Positions 1 through 8,483 of a stretch of 64,000 nt of DNA are shown here, piece by piece. Made by a program: the position numbers and the translations under genes. The stretch's first letter is position 1. Each line of letters starts with the position of its first letter. Below the pieces are notes generated by a model. It did not search any database and was not told where the DNA came from. It worked only from the letters and a program-made list of their open reading frames with translations. Origin of the DNA: Nitrospiraceae bacterium (lineage in GTDB: Bacteria > Nitrospirota > Nitrospiria > Nitrospirales > UBA8639); the NCBI GenBank assembly GCA_020632595.1, contig JACKFF010000019.1, positions 1 to 64,000 on the forward strand, written 5' to 3'.

Positions 1-1
1 A

Positions 2-178
2 TTGCCCTATGAATCCAGCGCCTGGCTGGTGGGCGATGTTAAGACCTTTAAGCCGCCCTCTGATGCCCTCGTCGTCAAAGACAGCCGGGACAGAGCCGTC
101 GTCCTGTTTCGCAGCTCCTGGTCGAAAAACTTCGCCGGCGAACGCAACCCCGATCACAGTTTCCGGGATATGGGGTAA
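2..178 (+). CDS. 3' end of an unidentified gene (partial at window edge)
   Basis: An open frame runs from the first bases to a TAA at 176-178 and gives about 58 residues, ending in HSFRDMG. The composition (GDVKTF, SDALVVKDS, RAVVLFRSSW) looks like real protein, and codon use resembles the neighbouring genes. The competing ORF starting at base 9 is rich in Pro, Arg and Ser and looks like a frame shadow. No family was recognised and the upstream part lies outside the window. The gene runs towards the TIR-like membrane gene, which is on the other strand. Confidence 0.45.
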   Translation: MPYESSAWLVGDVKTFKPPSDALVVKDSRDRAVVLFRSSWSKNFAGERNPDHSFRDMG

Positions 179-339
179 TTTCGTCTATCGGAAAATCCTT
201 CCACTCCTCTTAGGTATTTGCATGTCGTCGCCCAAGATTTGACAGAATGATAATGACATGAGGCTTGCGTTGCGACTGAAGCTGCTTGATCAATAAAGGG
301 ATTCTGTGTTCCGTGTGCGGGGAAGGTCATAGAAATGGA

Positions 340-1641
340 CTATTCAGAAGGGGACGGCTTTCTTCCATTTAACCAGATCCCCAACATCAGGATGAGCAGG
401 GATGATACGACACTGGTTAAGGTGTTGATGGCACCCGTCATATTTAGCACGGAATAAATAAAATTAAGATCAACAAGTATTCTATTCTGGTACAAGGTAA
501 AAACGATGGTAAATACTGAACCGGTACCGATACACACAGGTATTATCCAAATCCATGCTTGGCGGAAATATTTCGCGATCAAAACCCATCCGATGACTAA
601 TGTGAATTGAATAATAATTGTGGTAATCACATTAAAGATCATTCGAAATTCTCCTGAGACAGAAAAATCTGAATCTTGCCATATCCAACCTAGTCCCAAG
701 CCAAAGAAAAAAAGTACTGTGGCAACTATATAGCGTGCATACATGGCAGGCTGTCCAATAATGGTATATGAAGAAAGATCATGATCAGGCAAGATCACAC
801 TCAGCACGTGTTTTAGTTGCTCAGAAACCCCTGTTGACGTTCGATCGAACTCTGTAAACCACCATTTTTTCTTGGAGGTGCTCTGGCCGAAAATCGGGGT
901 TCCATCTTCTGTGAAACCAATGATGTAAATGGCATCCTGAAAATTTGGCAAATGGATTGGAAAATGTTTTTCTATTATTGCCTTAAATTCCTCGTAGAAT
1001 GCCTTCTCTTTTTTAGCTCTTCCTTTTTTTGTTAGAGCATCAGTGGGACGTGGTGGTAAATAAAGAAGCAGAGAGGTATGGTGAACATTGTTTTTTACCG
1101 TCTCGATCTCCCACTCTATGCCGGCAGATTCACCAACGGTTAATACAACTAATCGAGATTGACTGAGCAATTCCTCCACTTTCTTCTGCCAGCCCTGCTG
1201 CCGCACAAAAATTCGATAAGCTCCCTGAGGAAAGATTCCTATTCGTGATTCCCAATTGGGTTCTCCTATCGATACAAAAGGTCCGATGGCATTGAGTGCA
1301 AGGAGGAAATCCTCGCTGGTACCTTGAATGGGGACGGTACTTTCGCCTGCTGAAATAACGTCATAGGTTCTTGATTTGTCTTCATTAAAAGGACGGAGGA
1401 ACAGCACCGGCGGTCGGTTGTCAATTTCGGCAATTCGGTCAAAAGGGGGTACCAGAAAATAGCTTGAAAAAATGACCATGACGGTGCATGTAATCAATCC
1501 AATGATGGTGAGCCAAAAGAAGCCAACTGACCATCCCTTAAGTGTCATTAAGCCGCTAACTAGCACTCCGCACAGCAAGCATCCAACCGTACCGATCAAA
1601 TAAGTCGTATATCCAATCAGAGTCCTGGTGTTTTCAGACAT
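340..1641 (-). CDS. Membrane protein with TIR-like cytosolic domain
   Basis: The 433-residue protein starts with two predicted membrane segments (about residues 10-32 and 40-65). A soluble domain follows (about 72-300), and three to four further membrane segments lie at about 305-425. The soluble domain opens with PPVLFLRPFNED, a hydrophobic strand followed by an acidic turn. It later has a second strand with a loop, SRLVVLTVGESAGIEWEIE. This arrangement recalls uncharacterised membrane proteins whose core is a TIR-like fold (strand, FRPFxxD loop, GxxxGxxWE helix). The start ATG has a GGAG about 8 bases upstream. The gene stands alone, with no partner that would define a role. The fold assignment is an inference from motif spacing; the function is unknown. 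Confidence 0.7.
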   Translation of the reverse strand: MSENTRTLIGYTTYLIGTVGCLLCGVLVSGLMTLKGWSVGFFWLTIIGLITCTVMVIFSSYFLVPPFDRIAEIDNRPPVLFLRPFNEDKSRTYDVISAGESTVPIQGTSEDFLLALNAIGPFVSIGEPNWESRIGIFPQGAYRIFVRQQGWQKKVEELLSQSRLVVLTVGESAGIEWEIETVKNNVHHTSLLLYLPPRPTDALTKKGRAKKEKAFYEEFKAIIEKHFPIHLPNFQDAIYIIGFTEDGTPIFGQSTSKKKWWFTEFDRTSTGVSEQLKHVLSVILPDHDLSSYTIIGQPAMYARYIVATVLFFFGLGLGWIWQDSDFSVSGEFRMIFNVITTIIIQFTLVIGWVLIAKYFRQAWIWIIPVCIGTGSVFTIVFTLYQNRILVDLNFIYSVLNMTGAINTLTSVVSSLLILMLGIWLNGRKPSPSE

Positions 1642-2502
1642 GTGAGAACTCCAAACCCCGGTATGGCGCTTGTTTATTATGCGAACAACTCGAACATATC
1701 ATTTCAAAAGTATTGCTAATTAATTTGGGGTTCCATTGTTAAATGTATATTCTGCTGAATGTGAACAGCAATTCTAGAATGTTGGATACACTACAATCAT
1801 GCTGTTTTTCCTGCGGGCATCGACGAGCACCTCAGGGAGCTGTTCACCGGTTACAATGTCCGACTCATGGAAAACGCCAGCCCGCCTGGTTCATGATGAC
1901 CGCATCTGCACGTTGGCGGATGGCGGGGCAGGCATAGGAAATAAAGACAGGATGGATATGGGTCTGGCTCAGTGAAAAAATAAACGATGAAACTTATTGA
2001 AGGATAAAACGAAGCCGCCAATTGTGGGTCAAATTTTCCATGAGTGCAATCGTTTGTAAAAACAGAGTTTTACCTTTGACAACAAGTCTGTCATTCTGGG
2101 CCAACGGCGAAGGATCTGTGCCCATGTTGAATATGGCACAGGTTAGCCCGATTCTTCGTTTCACTGAGGATGACAGGGGCTTCCAAACTTGCTCAAATTA
2201 TTCATAGCCCAGAATTCATAAGGACATAGTCTGGCTGAAGGAGTTCAAGATTGTACAAATCAATCTTCTACTTTTTGTTGAATTGATTCCGCCAACTGAT
2301 CATGCTTCTTTTCTTCTATTTGGCTGAAGGCAACTATAAAAACAAAACGCGGGAAAAACTTCAAGTTTTCCTTATCTCGCAGAGGCTAAGTTTTATGAAA
2401 TGGGCTGTGTAACAGACGGATGACTGGAAAGACCAAGCAGAGCGGCAGGTGAGTGAGTGGCTTACCAAAGGAAGGCAAAAAATTCATAAAGGAGCTGTGG
2501 AA
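1642..2502. other. Gene-free stretch of about 860 bp
   Basis: Only short ORFs occur (for example 1743-1937 and 2022-2207). They have no good ribosome binding site and no recognisable product. I see no clear RNA gene or repeat. The 3' part presumably holds the promoter of the thioredoxin gene. Confidence 0.5.
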
Positions 2503-3033
2503 ATGTTCAAGAAACCAATGAAAATTTTGGTGGGTATGGCTCTTTTCGGAATGATGAGTGTCTTCTTGAATTTTTCCTCCCTGAGTTTTGCGAATACTTC
2601 TCCAGCACCTGACATCATTAGTCCAGCGTGGATTAACTCAGTGCCACTCAAGATGGAAGATCTCCGTGGCAAGGTGGTGATGGTGGAGTTTTGGACATTT
2701 GGATGCTGGAACTGCCGGAATATCGAACCGTATGTCAAGGAATGGCACGACAAGTACGCCAAGCAAGGGCTGGTTGTAATTGCAGTCCATTCGCCGGAAT
2801 TCAAATATGAATACGATGTGCAAAAGGTCAAAGATTACATTGAGGAACACCACATTCCCTATGCCGTGCCCATCGATAATGAATTCCGGAACTGGCGACA
2901 GTACCGCAATCGCTATTGGCCGACGCTGTATCTGATCGATAAGCGGGGAAATATTCAATACACCAAGATCGGTGAAGGCAGCTATGAAGAAATCGAAAAA
3001 ACTATTCAGCAGCTACTGGCCGAACCGACCTAA
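2503..3033 (+). CDS. Exported thioredoxin-like (redoxin) protein
   Basis: A thiol-disulfide oxidoreductase of about 176 residues. An N-terminal signal peptide (about residues 1-30, hydrophobic core LVGMALFGMMSVFL, ending near SFANT) directs it to the periplasm. The thioredoxin fold carries a CWNC active site in the context EFWTFGCWNCRN. The WTFxCxNC form is typical of the thioredoxin domain of DipZ/redoxin-type proteins rather than cytosolic TrxA. The cis-proline region is YWPTLYLID. I chose ATG 2503 because GGAG lies about 8 bases before it and it begins a proper signal peptide; an upstream ATG at 2449 would bury the signal. It is probably a periplasmic reductant or peroxide-related protein. 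Its partner is not visible here. Confidence 0.85.
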   Translation: MFKKPMKILVGMALFGMMSVFLNFSSLSFANTSPAPDIISPAWINSVPLKMEDLRGKVVMVEFWTFGCWNCRNIEPYVKEWHDKYAKQGLVVIAVHSPEFKYEYDVQKVKDYIEEHHIPYAVPIDNEFRNWRQYRNRYWPTLYLIDKRGNIQYTKIGEGSYEEIEKTIQQLLAEPT

Positions 3034-3142
3034 CAGGACGTTTGTGAAGAGGTATGCAAAGATCAATAGGTAGCGAGAAGGCTGGAGGAAAGAGCCTTTG
3101 AGGAAATCGTGATCCGGTTTTGATCAGGGGGAGATGACGGAC

Positions 3143-3952
3143 TTATTCTTGACGACATTTCTTGAGGACCTCAGCCATTTCCTGATGGATATGGCCGTTG
3201 GTGGCGATAAGGGTGCTGCCATAGATGGAGTAGGGTTCGCCTGCATAATTTGTTATCTTTCCCCCGGCTTCCTCCAGGATGACTTTGCCTGCCGCAGTGT
3301 CCCACGGATTGAGTTGTAGTTCCCAAAAGCCATCGAATCGGCCGCAGGCGATGTAGCAGAGATCAATTGCGGCGGTGCCGGTGCGGCGCATCCCGCGCGC
3401 ACGGAGGGTGAATGCGCAAAATTCCTTGAGATTATTATCTTTGGCGGTGTGCACGTCATAGGCAAAGCCGGTGACGAGTAACGCTTCATGTAAATGAGGT
3501 GTCGCTGAGACATGAATGGGTGTGCCGTTGAGTGTGGCCCCCTTCCCTTGTTGCCCCAGAAACAGTTCGTCCCGTGTGGGATCATAGACCACTCCCAGGA
3601 CGCACGTGCCTTCATATTCCACCCCGATAGAGACATTGTACATGGGAAAGCCATGGGTGAAATTGGTGGTTCCGTCCAAGGGATCGACGATCCATTTGAC
3701 GGGATGGGTGGGGATGTCCTGCAGGCCCTGTTCTTCGCTGAGGATCTGGTGTTCGGGAAACGCATGTCGGATGGTCTGAATGACAGCTTCTTCTGAGCGC
3801 AGGTCAGCTTCGGTGACCAGGTTGATGGCTTGGTCCTTTTGGTGGATCTGAAATCCTTTTTTGGCATAGTCGAGCAGGATCGCTCCGCCCTGCCTGGCGG
3901 CTTGAATGGCGATGCGGGTTAAGGAGTGATATTCGGTAGGGGATAGTGCCAT
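3143..3952 (-). CDS. suhB: Inositol-1-monophosphatase family protein
   Basis: A 269-residue Mg-dependent phosphatase of the IMPase/FIG superfamily. The first signature includes the metal ligands in WIVDPLDGTTNFTHGFP (about residues 88-104), with the upstream acidic EE of LSEEQG. The second signature is WDTAAGKVILEEAGG near residue 220. Length matches the family. Members hydrolyse myo-inositol-1-phosphate or related sugar phosphates; SuhB of E. coli also acts in rRNA transcription complexes. The exact substrate cannot be read from sequence. It is a monocistronic minus-strand gene, convergent with the thioredoxin gene. Confidence 0.9.
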   Translation of the reverse strand: MALSPTEYHSLTRIAIQAARQGGAILLDYAKKGFQIHQKDQAINLVTEADLRSEEAVIQTIRHAFPEHQILSEEQGLQDIPTHPVKWIVDPLDGTTNFTHGFPMYNVSIGVEYEGTCVLGVVYDPTRDELFLGQQGKGATLNGTPIHVSATPHLHEALLVTGFAYDVHTAKDNNLKEFCAFTLRARGMRRTGTAAIDLCYIACGRFDGFWELQLNPWDTAAGKVILEEAGGKITNYAGEPYSIYGSTLIATNGHIHQEMAEVLKKCRQE

Positions 3953-4064
3953 AGATGATGGGAAATAGATCGATTTTGAGCATACCTGAAGTCTGCGGAA
4001 ATCCCAAGCGTCAGGATGCGATCATATGAATTTGTTGTGTGAGTGTTTTAAGGGAGGTGAGGAG

Positions 4065-4101
4065 AAAAACACACCGGGAGCGGGTGGCCCCACTCCCGGT
4101 G
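4065..4101 (-). terminator. Rho-independent terminator after the Lys/Ala micro-protein
   Basis: Read on the minus strand, a 9-bp perfect stem (CACCGGGAG paired with CTCCCGGTG, at 4072-4080 and 4093-4101) with a 12-base loop is followed by TGTTTTTCTCC. It lies 23 bases after the stop codon at 4124. Its presence supports the reality of the small upstream gene. Confidence 0.8.
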
Positions 4102-4123
4102 GCACTGCAGGTGGGATCTACAG

Positions 4124-4210
4124 CTACTTCTTCTTGGTTTTTGCTTTAGCTTTGGGTTTCGCGGCCGCGGCCTTTTTCTTTGGAGCGGCTTTCTTTTTCG
4201 TTGCTGCCAA
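4124..4210 (-). CDS. Lys/Ala-rich histone H1-like micro-protein (28 aa)
   Basis: Starting at a TTG, the frame encodes 28 residues made almost only of Lys, Ala, Pro and Thr, with patterns KKKAAPKKKAAAAKPKAKAK and a KTKKK end. A near-consensus Shine-Dalgarno (AAGGGGGTGA) lies 5 bases before the TTG. An in-frame GTG nine bases upstream is the alternative start. The composition is that of bacterial histone H1-like tails, which bind nucleic acid by charge. It lies 38 bases downstream of the HARE-HTH gene on the same strand and is followed by a strong terminator, so the two probably form one transcript. The function is an inference; a fused or frameshifted tail of the upstream gene is the main alternative. 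Confidence 0.65.
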   Translation of the reverse strand: MAATKKKAAPKKKAAAAKPKAKAKTKKK

Positions 4211-4248
4211 TTCACTCACCCCCTTTCAGATATGCCCGTCAATATTGG

Positions 4249-4773
4249 TCAGACGGCTTTGGTTAAAGATTTTTCGTGATTGACTTCGAATGTATTCGGG
4301 CCCACTTTACGAAAACGAGGATCCCTTTTTAATGATGTTGCGACAGAGGTGACTGGGGTTTTTCCCCGGATAGGCATCCCGCCTTCTTTGAGTCGTTGAA
4401 AAAGTTCTTTAGCGTGCAATGGACGACCAACCTCTTGAAGAACCATGTACACTGCATCAGGGACGCTCATGCCCACGTATTTGCTTCGGCCTAGCAGAAT
4501 TTCCCTCGACTTAGACGCGACGTCAATGTTGGTTGAGGACAGATCCCCCTCTTTTTCCGAGAAGATCTGGCTGGAGAGACTCGCCAGTTTCGCTTTGTCG
4601 GCTTCGACGCGATAGAGGGTTTTTGCCAACTCCAGATATTTCTCAACCGTCGCAATTTCCTCACCTACCTGCTCCCGTTTTTTTTGGAGATCCTTGAGTT
4701 TGCGCTCATACACACTGATGCGCTGTTCCAGCCCATCGCTGATATCTTTAAGCTGGTCATTTTGGTCCTCCAT
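4249..4773 (-). CDS. Coiled-coil plus HARE-HTH winged-helix protein
   Basis: The 174-residue protein has two parts. Residues 1-75 are strongly charged heptad-like sequence (EQRISVYERKLKDLQKKREQ and onwards), consistent with a coiled coil. Residues about 98-165 (YVGMSVPDAVYMVLQEVGRPLH, AKELFQRLKEGG, SVATSLKRDPRFRKVGPNTFEV) match the HARE-HTH fold, a winged helix found in RNA polymerase delta subunits, ASXL proteins and restriction systems. It is therefore a likely DNA-binding or nucleoid-associated protein. The Lys/Ala micro-protein follows 38 bases downstream. An AT-rich 575-bp region lies upstream. I found no restriction or helicase partner. Confidence 0.8.
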   Translation of the reverse strand: MEDQNDQLKDISDGLEQRISVYERKLKDLQKKREQVGEEIATVEKYLELAKTLYRVEADKAKLASLSSQIFSEKEGDLSSTNIDVASKSREILLGRSKYVGMSVPDAVYMVLQEVGRPLHAKELFQRLKEGGMPIRGKTPVTSVATSLKRDPRFRKVGPNTFEVNHEKSLTKAV

Positions 4774-5349
4774 TTTGCAAACTCCACCATATGTTGAGCC
4801 TCATTCTATTCGTGTTTTAAAGCAATGTCAACAAGCAAGCTTTAAATTTTTAATTTTAAAGGGTGACTTCAAACAAATATGCAAATTGCGATTGGTTGTT
4901 TATAAATAAATGGTGTGTTTGTAAAGATGTCATTATAAAATTACATGTTAAAAATGAAAGCCTAAATTTTGGGCCTTAAGATTTTATAAATTCAATATTT
5001 GGTATGTTCTTTATCTTTAGATTTTAAATGTGCCTTATTAACTAGGTATTATATCGTGGTGGAGGGGTTTGTTTTTTTTAATTGTTGATGAGGGCATGGA
5101 AGAAAATTTCTATAACAATCGTCAATAAGATAGAGATATCGTTTATTGGTAAGAATTTAAAGTTCGGAAGTATAGTATTGAACAACTCGGTGTTTGAAGC
5201 ATGCCAGGGATGACATGACAACAGGTTGTGGTGTAGAAATACCTAGTATTAATTTGGCATTTCCGTAAACTCTCGACTATTCTTGAGGTGGCTTGGGGGC
5301 CTAGGGATGTTATGATTGTCGAGATATTTAATTGTGAGATTCAGATCTG
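4774..5349. other. AT-rich intergenic region of about 575 bp
   Basis: This stretch is visibly richer in A and T than its surroundings, with many runs such as TTTAAATTTTTAATTTTAAA around 4843-4862. It separates the divergent HARE-HTH gene and rlmN and should carry both promoters. No gene or structured RNA was recognised. Confidence 0.5.
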
Positions 5350-6453
5350 ATGACCAAAAATACCGTCCATTTTAACCTGCTGGCCCTTAATGCGAATGAA
5401 CTGAATGCTTTCGTTCAGGAACTCGGTTGGCCACGATTCCGGGCCGACCAAATCCTGAGATGGCTCTATCAACATCGTGCAGTGGATATTGATTCGATGA
5501 CGAACCTGTCAAAAGCCGACCGGGCCAGGTTGCAGGAGGTGTCGACCATTCACCGCATGGGGTTTTCACCGCCAACGATTGCCAGCGATGGCACGGCAAA
5601 GTTTGTATGGAATTTGGAGGATGGCCTGGCTGTGGAAACGATATTGATCCCGGATGGTCGTCGACGGACTTTGTGTCTGTCATCTCAGGTCGGCTGCACG
5701 CTGGATTGTGGATTTTGTTTAACGGCAGAGATGGGCCTGAAGCGAAGTTTGCGCGCGCATGAAATTGTCGGGCAGGTGTTGAATGTCCAGGCTTATCTGC
5801 CGGAAGGGGAGCATCTGTCTTCTCTGGTGTTCATGGGAATGGGAGAGCCATTAGTGAATTTTGAGCCGGTCGCCGAAGCGATTCAGCGTCTGACCAATAT
5901 TGAGTGGGGTTTGGGTTTTTCTCCGCGACGGATTACGGTGTCAACAGCAGGATGGATTCCGCGATTTCCCGATGTGCGGCGATTAGGCGTGAATCTGGCC
6001 ATATCCTTAAACGGCACGACCAATGAGCAGCGGGCACGTCTGATGCCTGCAGTGAATGGTCGCTATGATTTATCCCAATTGCTCGATGCCTGTCGCGATT
6101 ATACCCAATTCAGCGAACGCCCCCTGACGTTTGAGTATGTGTTGTTAGCGGGGGTCAATGATTCACTGGATGATGCCAGGCGTTTGGTGCGCCTTTTACA
6201 GGGAATCCGATGTAAGGTGAATTTGATTCCTTTTAATGAATTCCCGGGTAATCCGTTTCGGCGTCCGTCATTAGAAGTTATTGATGCCTTTCAAGCAATT
6301 GTCAGAAGCAAAGGTCTGGATGTGTTTCTCCGAAAAAGCCGGGGAGACGATGTGTTGGGAGCTTGCGGTCAATTGGGTCGATCAGCTTCCGAAGTTTTAC
6401 ATCAGACGACGACGAACAAGAAAAGGAGTCTCCCTCTCTATGCTCAGCCTTAA
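5350..6453 (+). CDS. rlmN: 23S rRNA (adenine-2503-C2)-methyltransferase RlmN
   Basis: A 367-residue radical SAM enzyme. It methylates C2 of A2503 in 23S rRNA and, in many bacteria, C2 of A37 in some tRNAs. The [4Fe-4S]-binding motif is seen as CTLDCGFC (about residue 115-122). The N-terminal accessory domain begins with ELGWPRFRADQILRWLYQHR, typical of RlmN. The sequence VFMGMGEPLVNFE is the family signature, and a C-terminal Cys (GACGQL) matches the residue that is methylated during catalysis. Length is normal. larE overlaps its 3' end by 14 bases, suggesting translational coupling. Confidence 0.96.
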   Translation: MTKNTVHFNLLALNANELNAFVQELGWPRFRADQILRWLYQHRAVDIDSMTNLSKADRARLQEVSTIHRMGFSPPTIASDGTAKFVWNLEDGLAVETILIPDGRRRTLCLSSQVGCTLDCGFCLTAEMGLKRSLRAHEIVGQVLNVQAYLPEGEHLSSLVFMGMGEPLVNFEPVAEAIQRLTNIEWGLGFSPRRITVSTAGWIPRFPDVRRLGVNLAISLNGTTNEQRARLMPAVNGRYDLSQLLDACRDYTQFSERPLTFEYVLLAGVNDSLDDARRLVRLLQGIRCKVNLIPFNEFPGNPFRRPSLEVIDAFQAIVRSKGLDVFLRKSRGDDVLGACGQLGRSASEVLHQTTTNKKRSLPLYAQP

Positions 6454-7267
6454 GCCAACTCTGCAGGGGAAGTATGAGGCCTTGCAATCGCTTTTTCAGC
6501 AAATGGGATCGGTCGTAATCGCGTTTTCGGGAGGGGTCGATAGCACCCTTGTGTTAAAAGTGGGCTTTGACACACTTGGGCCCCGGACTAAAGCGGTCAC
6601 GGCGATTTCGCCAACCTTTCCATCGCTGGAGGTGGAAGAAGTCAAGCGATTAAGTGCCGCGATCGGGGTGCCCTTGCAATTTGTGGAAACGGATCAATTG
6701 CAAATTGATGCGTTTGTCAAAAATGATGCAACCCGGTGCTTTCATTGCAAGACAGACTTATACCGGTTACTTTCTACCCTTCGGGATGCCGTGGGATTTC
6801 AGACAATCGTAGACGGGACTAATGTGGATGACTTAGGGGAAGATCGTCCCGGTATAAACGCGGCCCGACAACTCGGCGTGCGGAGCCCTCTGGTTGAAGC
6901 GGGATTCAATAAGGCGGATATTCGGGAATTGGCGAAAGGTTTGGGGTTGGCAAATTGGAGTAAGCCTGCCGCAGCCTGTTTGTCTTCACGAATTACCCGT
7001 GGACTTCCAATTACAAAAGCCTATCTTTCACGGGTAGAGCGTGCCGAGGCATTTTTGGTGGCTCAAGGAGTGACGCAAGTGCGGGTCCGCCTTCACGGCG
7101 ATTTGGCGAGAATCGAGATTGCCCCGTCCCAAATGTCGATTTTGACACAAGAACCGGTCAGATCCCGGTTAGTGGAGGAATTTAAGAAGCTGGGATTTCA
7201 AACGGTGACGCTGGACTTAGAAGGGTATCGGGCCGGAGGTGGAAATCTTTCCTCAGCGAACGATTGA
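6440..7267 (+). CDS. larE: ATP-dependent sacrificial sulfur transferase LarE
   Basis: A 275-residue PP-loop enzyme of the LarE family. LarE adenylates and thiolates the pyridinium-dicarboxylate precursor of the nickel-pincer cofactor of lactate racemase, giving up a cysteine sulfur. Visible features are the PP-loop AFSGGVDSTLV (about residue 26), RCFHCKTDLY, and PAAACLSSRI, where the Cys sits near the position of the sacrificial cysteine. ATG 6440 is chosen because AAAAGGAG lies 11 bases upstream. The start lies inside the rlmN end. LarA, LarB and LarC are not in the window, so the target could be another nickel-pincer enzyme or an unrelated thiolation. Confidence 0.93.
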   Translation: MLSLKPTLQGKYEALQSLFQQMGSVVIAFSGGVDSTLVLKVGFDTLGPRTKAVTAISPTFPSLEVEEVKRLSAAIGVPLQFVETDQLQIDAFVKNDATRCFHCKTDLYRLLSTLRDAVGFQTIVDGTNVDDLGEDRPGINAARQLGVRSPLVEAGFNKADIRELAKGLGLANWSKPAAACLSSRITRGLPITKAYLSRVERAEAFLVAQGVTQVRVRLHGDLARIEIAPSQMSILTQEPVRSRLVEEFKKLGFQTVTLDLEGYRAGGGNLSSAND

Positions 7268-7327
7268 AGCATAGGTCATGATTTTTGGAGTAAGTTATTG
7301 GGAGTGTCTCACTCAAAAACCCTTGTT

Positions 7328-7517
7328 GGGTCTGTTGAAAAAAGCCGCCAGCGGCGTTCTCGCCATTTTTCCCTGCTCACGTACTACGCGTACGCTCCGC
7401 GCGCAAAAGCGGCTGCGGCCTTGCTGGACGGACTTTTTGAACCGACCCGGAGCCTTTGATGAGTGATCTAATCCTGGGCAAATTTGCCCTTGAACATCTT
7501 TATTATTCAACACTCCC
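7328..7517. mobile_element. MITE-like element, copy 1 (190 bp)
   Basis: The element starts GGGTCTGTTGAA and ends TTCAACACTCCC, forming imperfect 12-bp terminal inverted repeats. It is flanked by a 5-bp direct repeat TTGTT on both sides (7323-7327 and 7518-7522), as expected for a target site duplication. The first 110 bases form an internal imperfect hairpin (GTTGAAAAAAGCCGCCAGC against GCTGGACGGACTTTTTGAAC). It shares long blocks such as GCCGCCAGCGGCGTTCTCGC with copies at 41756 and 43771. No transposase is encoded, so it is non-autonomous. It sits 60 bases after larE. Confidence 0.85.
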
Positions 7518-7546
7518 TTGTTTGCAAGTGTCCTTGGGAACACCAT

Positions 7547-7579
7547 AAAAAAGAGGGAAGTGTTTCTTCCCTCTTTTTT
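7547..7579. terminator. Bidirectional terminator between larE and atpF
   Basis: The sequence AAAAAAGAGGGAAG, loop TGTTT, CTTCCCTCTTTTTT is a perfect 14-bp stem with A and T runs on both sides. It can end transcription from larE on the plus strand and from the atp operon on the minus strand, which converge here. Confidence 0.88.
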
Positions 7580-7661
7580 ATAGTAACCGGCGTTTTGATG
7601 TAGGCGATTCTTGAAAGAATAGTTCTGTGCTTGAGGCTATTCGCAGAGAATGGGGAAAGCC

Positions 7662-8168
7662 TTAGTTTTTTGATTGGGCAGCGACGGCTGCGAGCGCTTC
7701 TTCAGCATATCGCCGATGATCATCGTCCGATAGACTTCGACCGATCACCTTTTCCGCAACCATGAGGGCAAGCTCAGCGGATTGGGTCTTGATGTCTTGA
7801 ATGGCCTTACGTCGTTCCCGTTCAATGTCTTGGGTCGTTTCCTCTTTAATTCTCTCGGATTCGGCCCGAATCCGTTGCGCGTTTTCATCAAGCAGTCGTT
7901 GAGCTTGTTGCTTGGCTTCTGCCAGGATCATTTCCACTTCTTTGGCAGCCACCTGCAGTTTGGCCTCGTATTCTTTGAGCTTTCGTTCTGCTGCAAGCCG
8001 GTTTTGTTCGGCCTGGTCGAGGCTTTCCCTGATCTTTCGTTCCCGGGTTTCCAGTGTTTCCAGGATCGGGGGGAGGGCGTACTTATAGAGCACCCATAAG
8101 AGGATCCCAAATGACAGGAGTTCCCAAAATATCAGCGACGAAAAGAAGTGTGAGTCAAATTGTGGCAT
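7662..8168 (-). CDS. atpF: F0F1 ATP synthase subunit b
   Basis: A 168-residue peripheral stalk subunit. One N-terminal membrane helix (about residues 9-30, FWELLSFGILLWVLYKYALPP) is followed by a long charged helix (ETRERKIRESLDQAEQNRLAAERKLKEYEAK in outline) that forms the right-handed coiled-coil stator. The end KVIGRSLSDDDHRRYAEEAL is the typical delta-binding part. It is the last gene of the minus-strand order atpI-atpB-atpE-atpF, 14 bases after atpE. Only one b-type gene is present here. Confidence 0.93.
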   Translation of the reverse strand: MPQFDSHFFSSLIFWELLSFGILLWVLYKYALPPILETLETRERKIRESLDQAEQNRLAAERKLKEYEAKLQVAAKEVEMILAEAKQQAQRLLDENAQRIRAESERIKEETTQDIERERRKAIQDIKTQSAELALMVAEKVIGRSLSDDDHRRYAEEALAAVAAQSKN

Positions 8169-8182
8169 AGGTCAGGAGCCCT

Positions 8183-8410
8183 TTATCCTTTGCCCATGAT
8201 GATAAAGGCGATGACCAGTCCGTACAGCGCGATCGCTTCGACCAAGGCAAACCCGATCCACATGTACTTGCCGACTCGAGCTTCGGCTTCTGGTTGGCGG
8301 GCAACCGCCTCAATCATTTTTCCAAAAATATACCCGATGCCGATACCGGCACCCGCAAAGCCCGCCGCTGCCAGGCCCATTCCCAAAAGTGCTGCTGCTG
8401 CAGAATCCAT
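8183..8410 (-). CDS. atpE: F0F1 ATP synthase subunit c
   Basis: A 75-residue proteolipid with two membrane helices that forms the rotor ring. The glycine-rich first helix has the pattern GAGIGIGYIFGK. The polar loop is ARQPEAE, which contacts the central stalk. The second helix FALVEAIALYGLVIAF carries the ion-binding Glu. The Ser-Thr pair after the Glu and the full Na-type ligand set are absent, so proton coupling is more likely than sodium coupling. Strongly conserved position between atpB and atpF. Confidence 0.95.
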   Translation of the reverse strand: MDSAAAALLGMGLAAAGFAGAGIGIGYIFGKMIEAVARQPEAEARVGKYMWIGFALVEAIALYGLVIAFIIMGKG

Positions 8411-8483
8411 TGTAGTGTTGTCCTCCCAGTTTAAAAGGGACTAATTGTAAAAACGTCCTCTGATCTGTTCGTTCGAATGACAG

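Noticed and set aside
3253..3867. Minus-strand frame of 204 codons overlapping suhB
   Set aside because: It is a second frame of the same strand inside a well-supported IMPase gene, with unnatural Pro/Ser/Arg content.
4026..4283. Plus-strand frame of 85 codons with Phe/Ala runs
   Set aside because: It is antisense to the Lys/Ala micro-protein and its terminator; the Phe/Ala runs mirror Lys/Ala codons.
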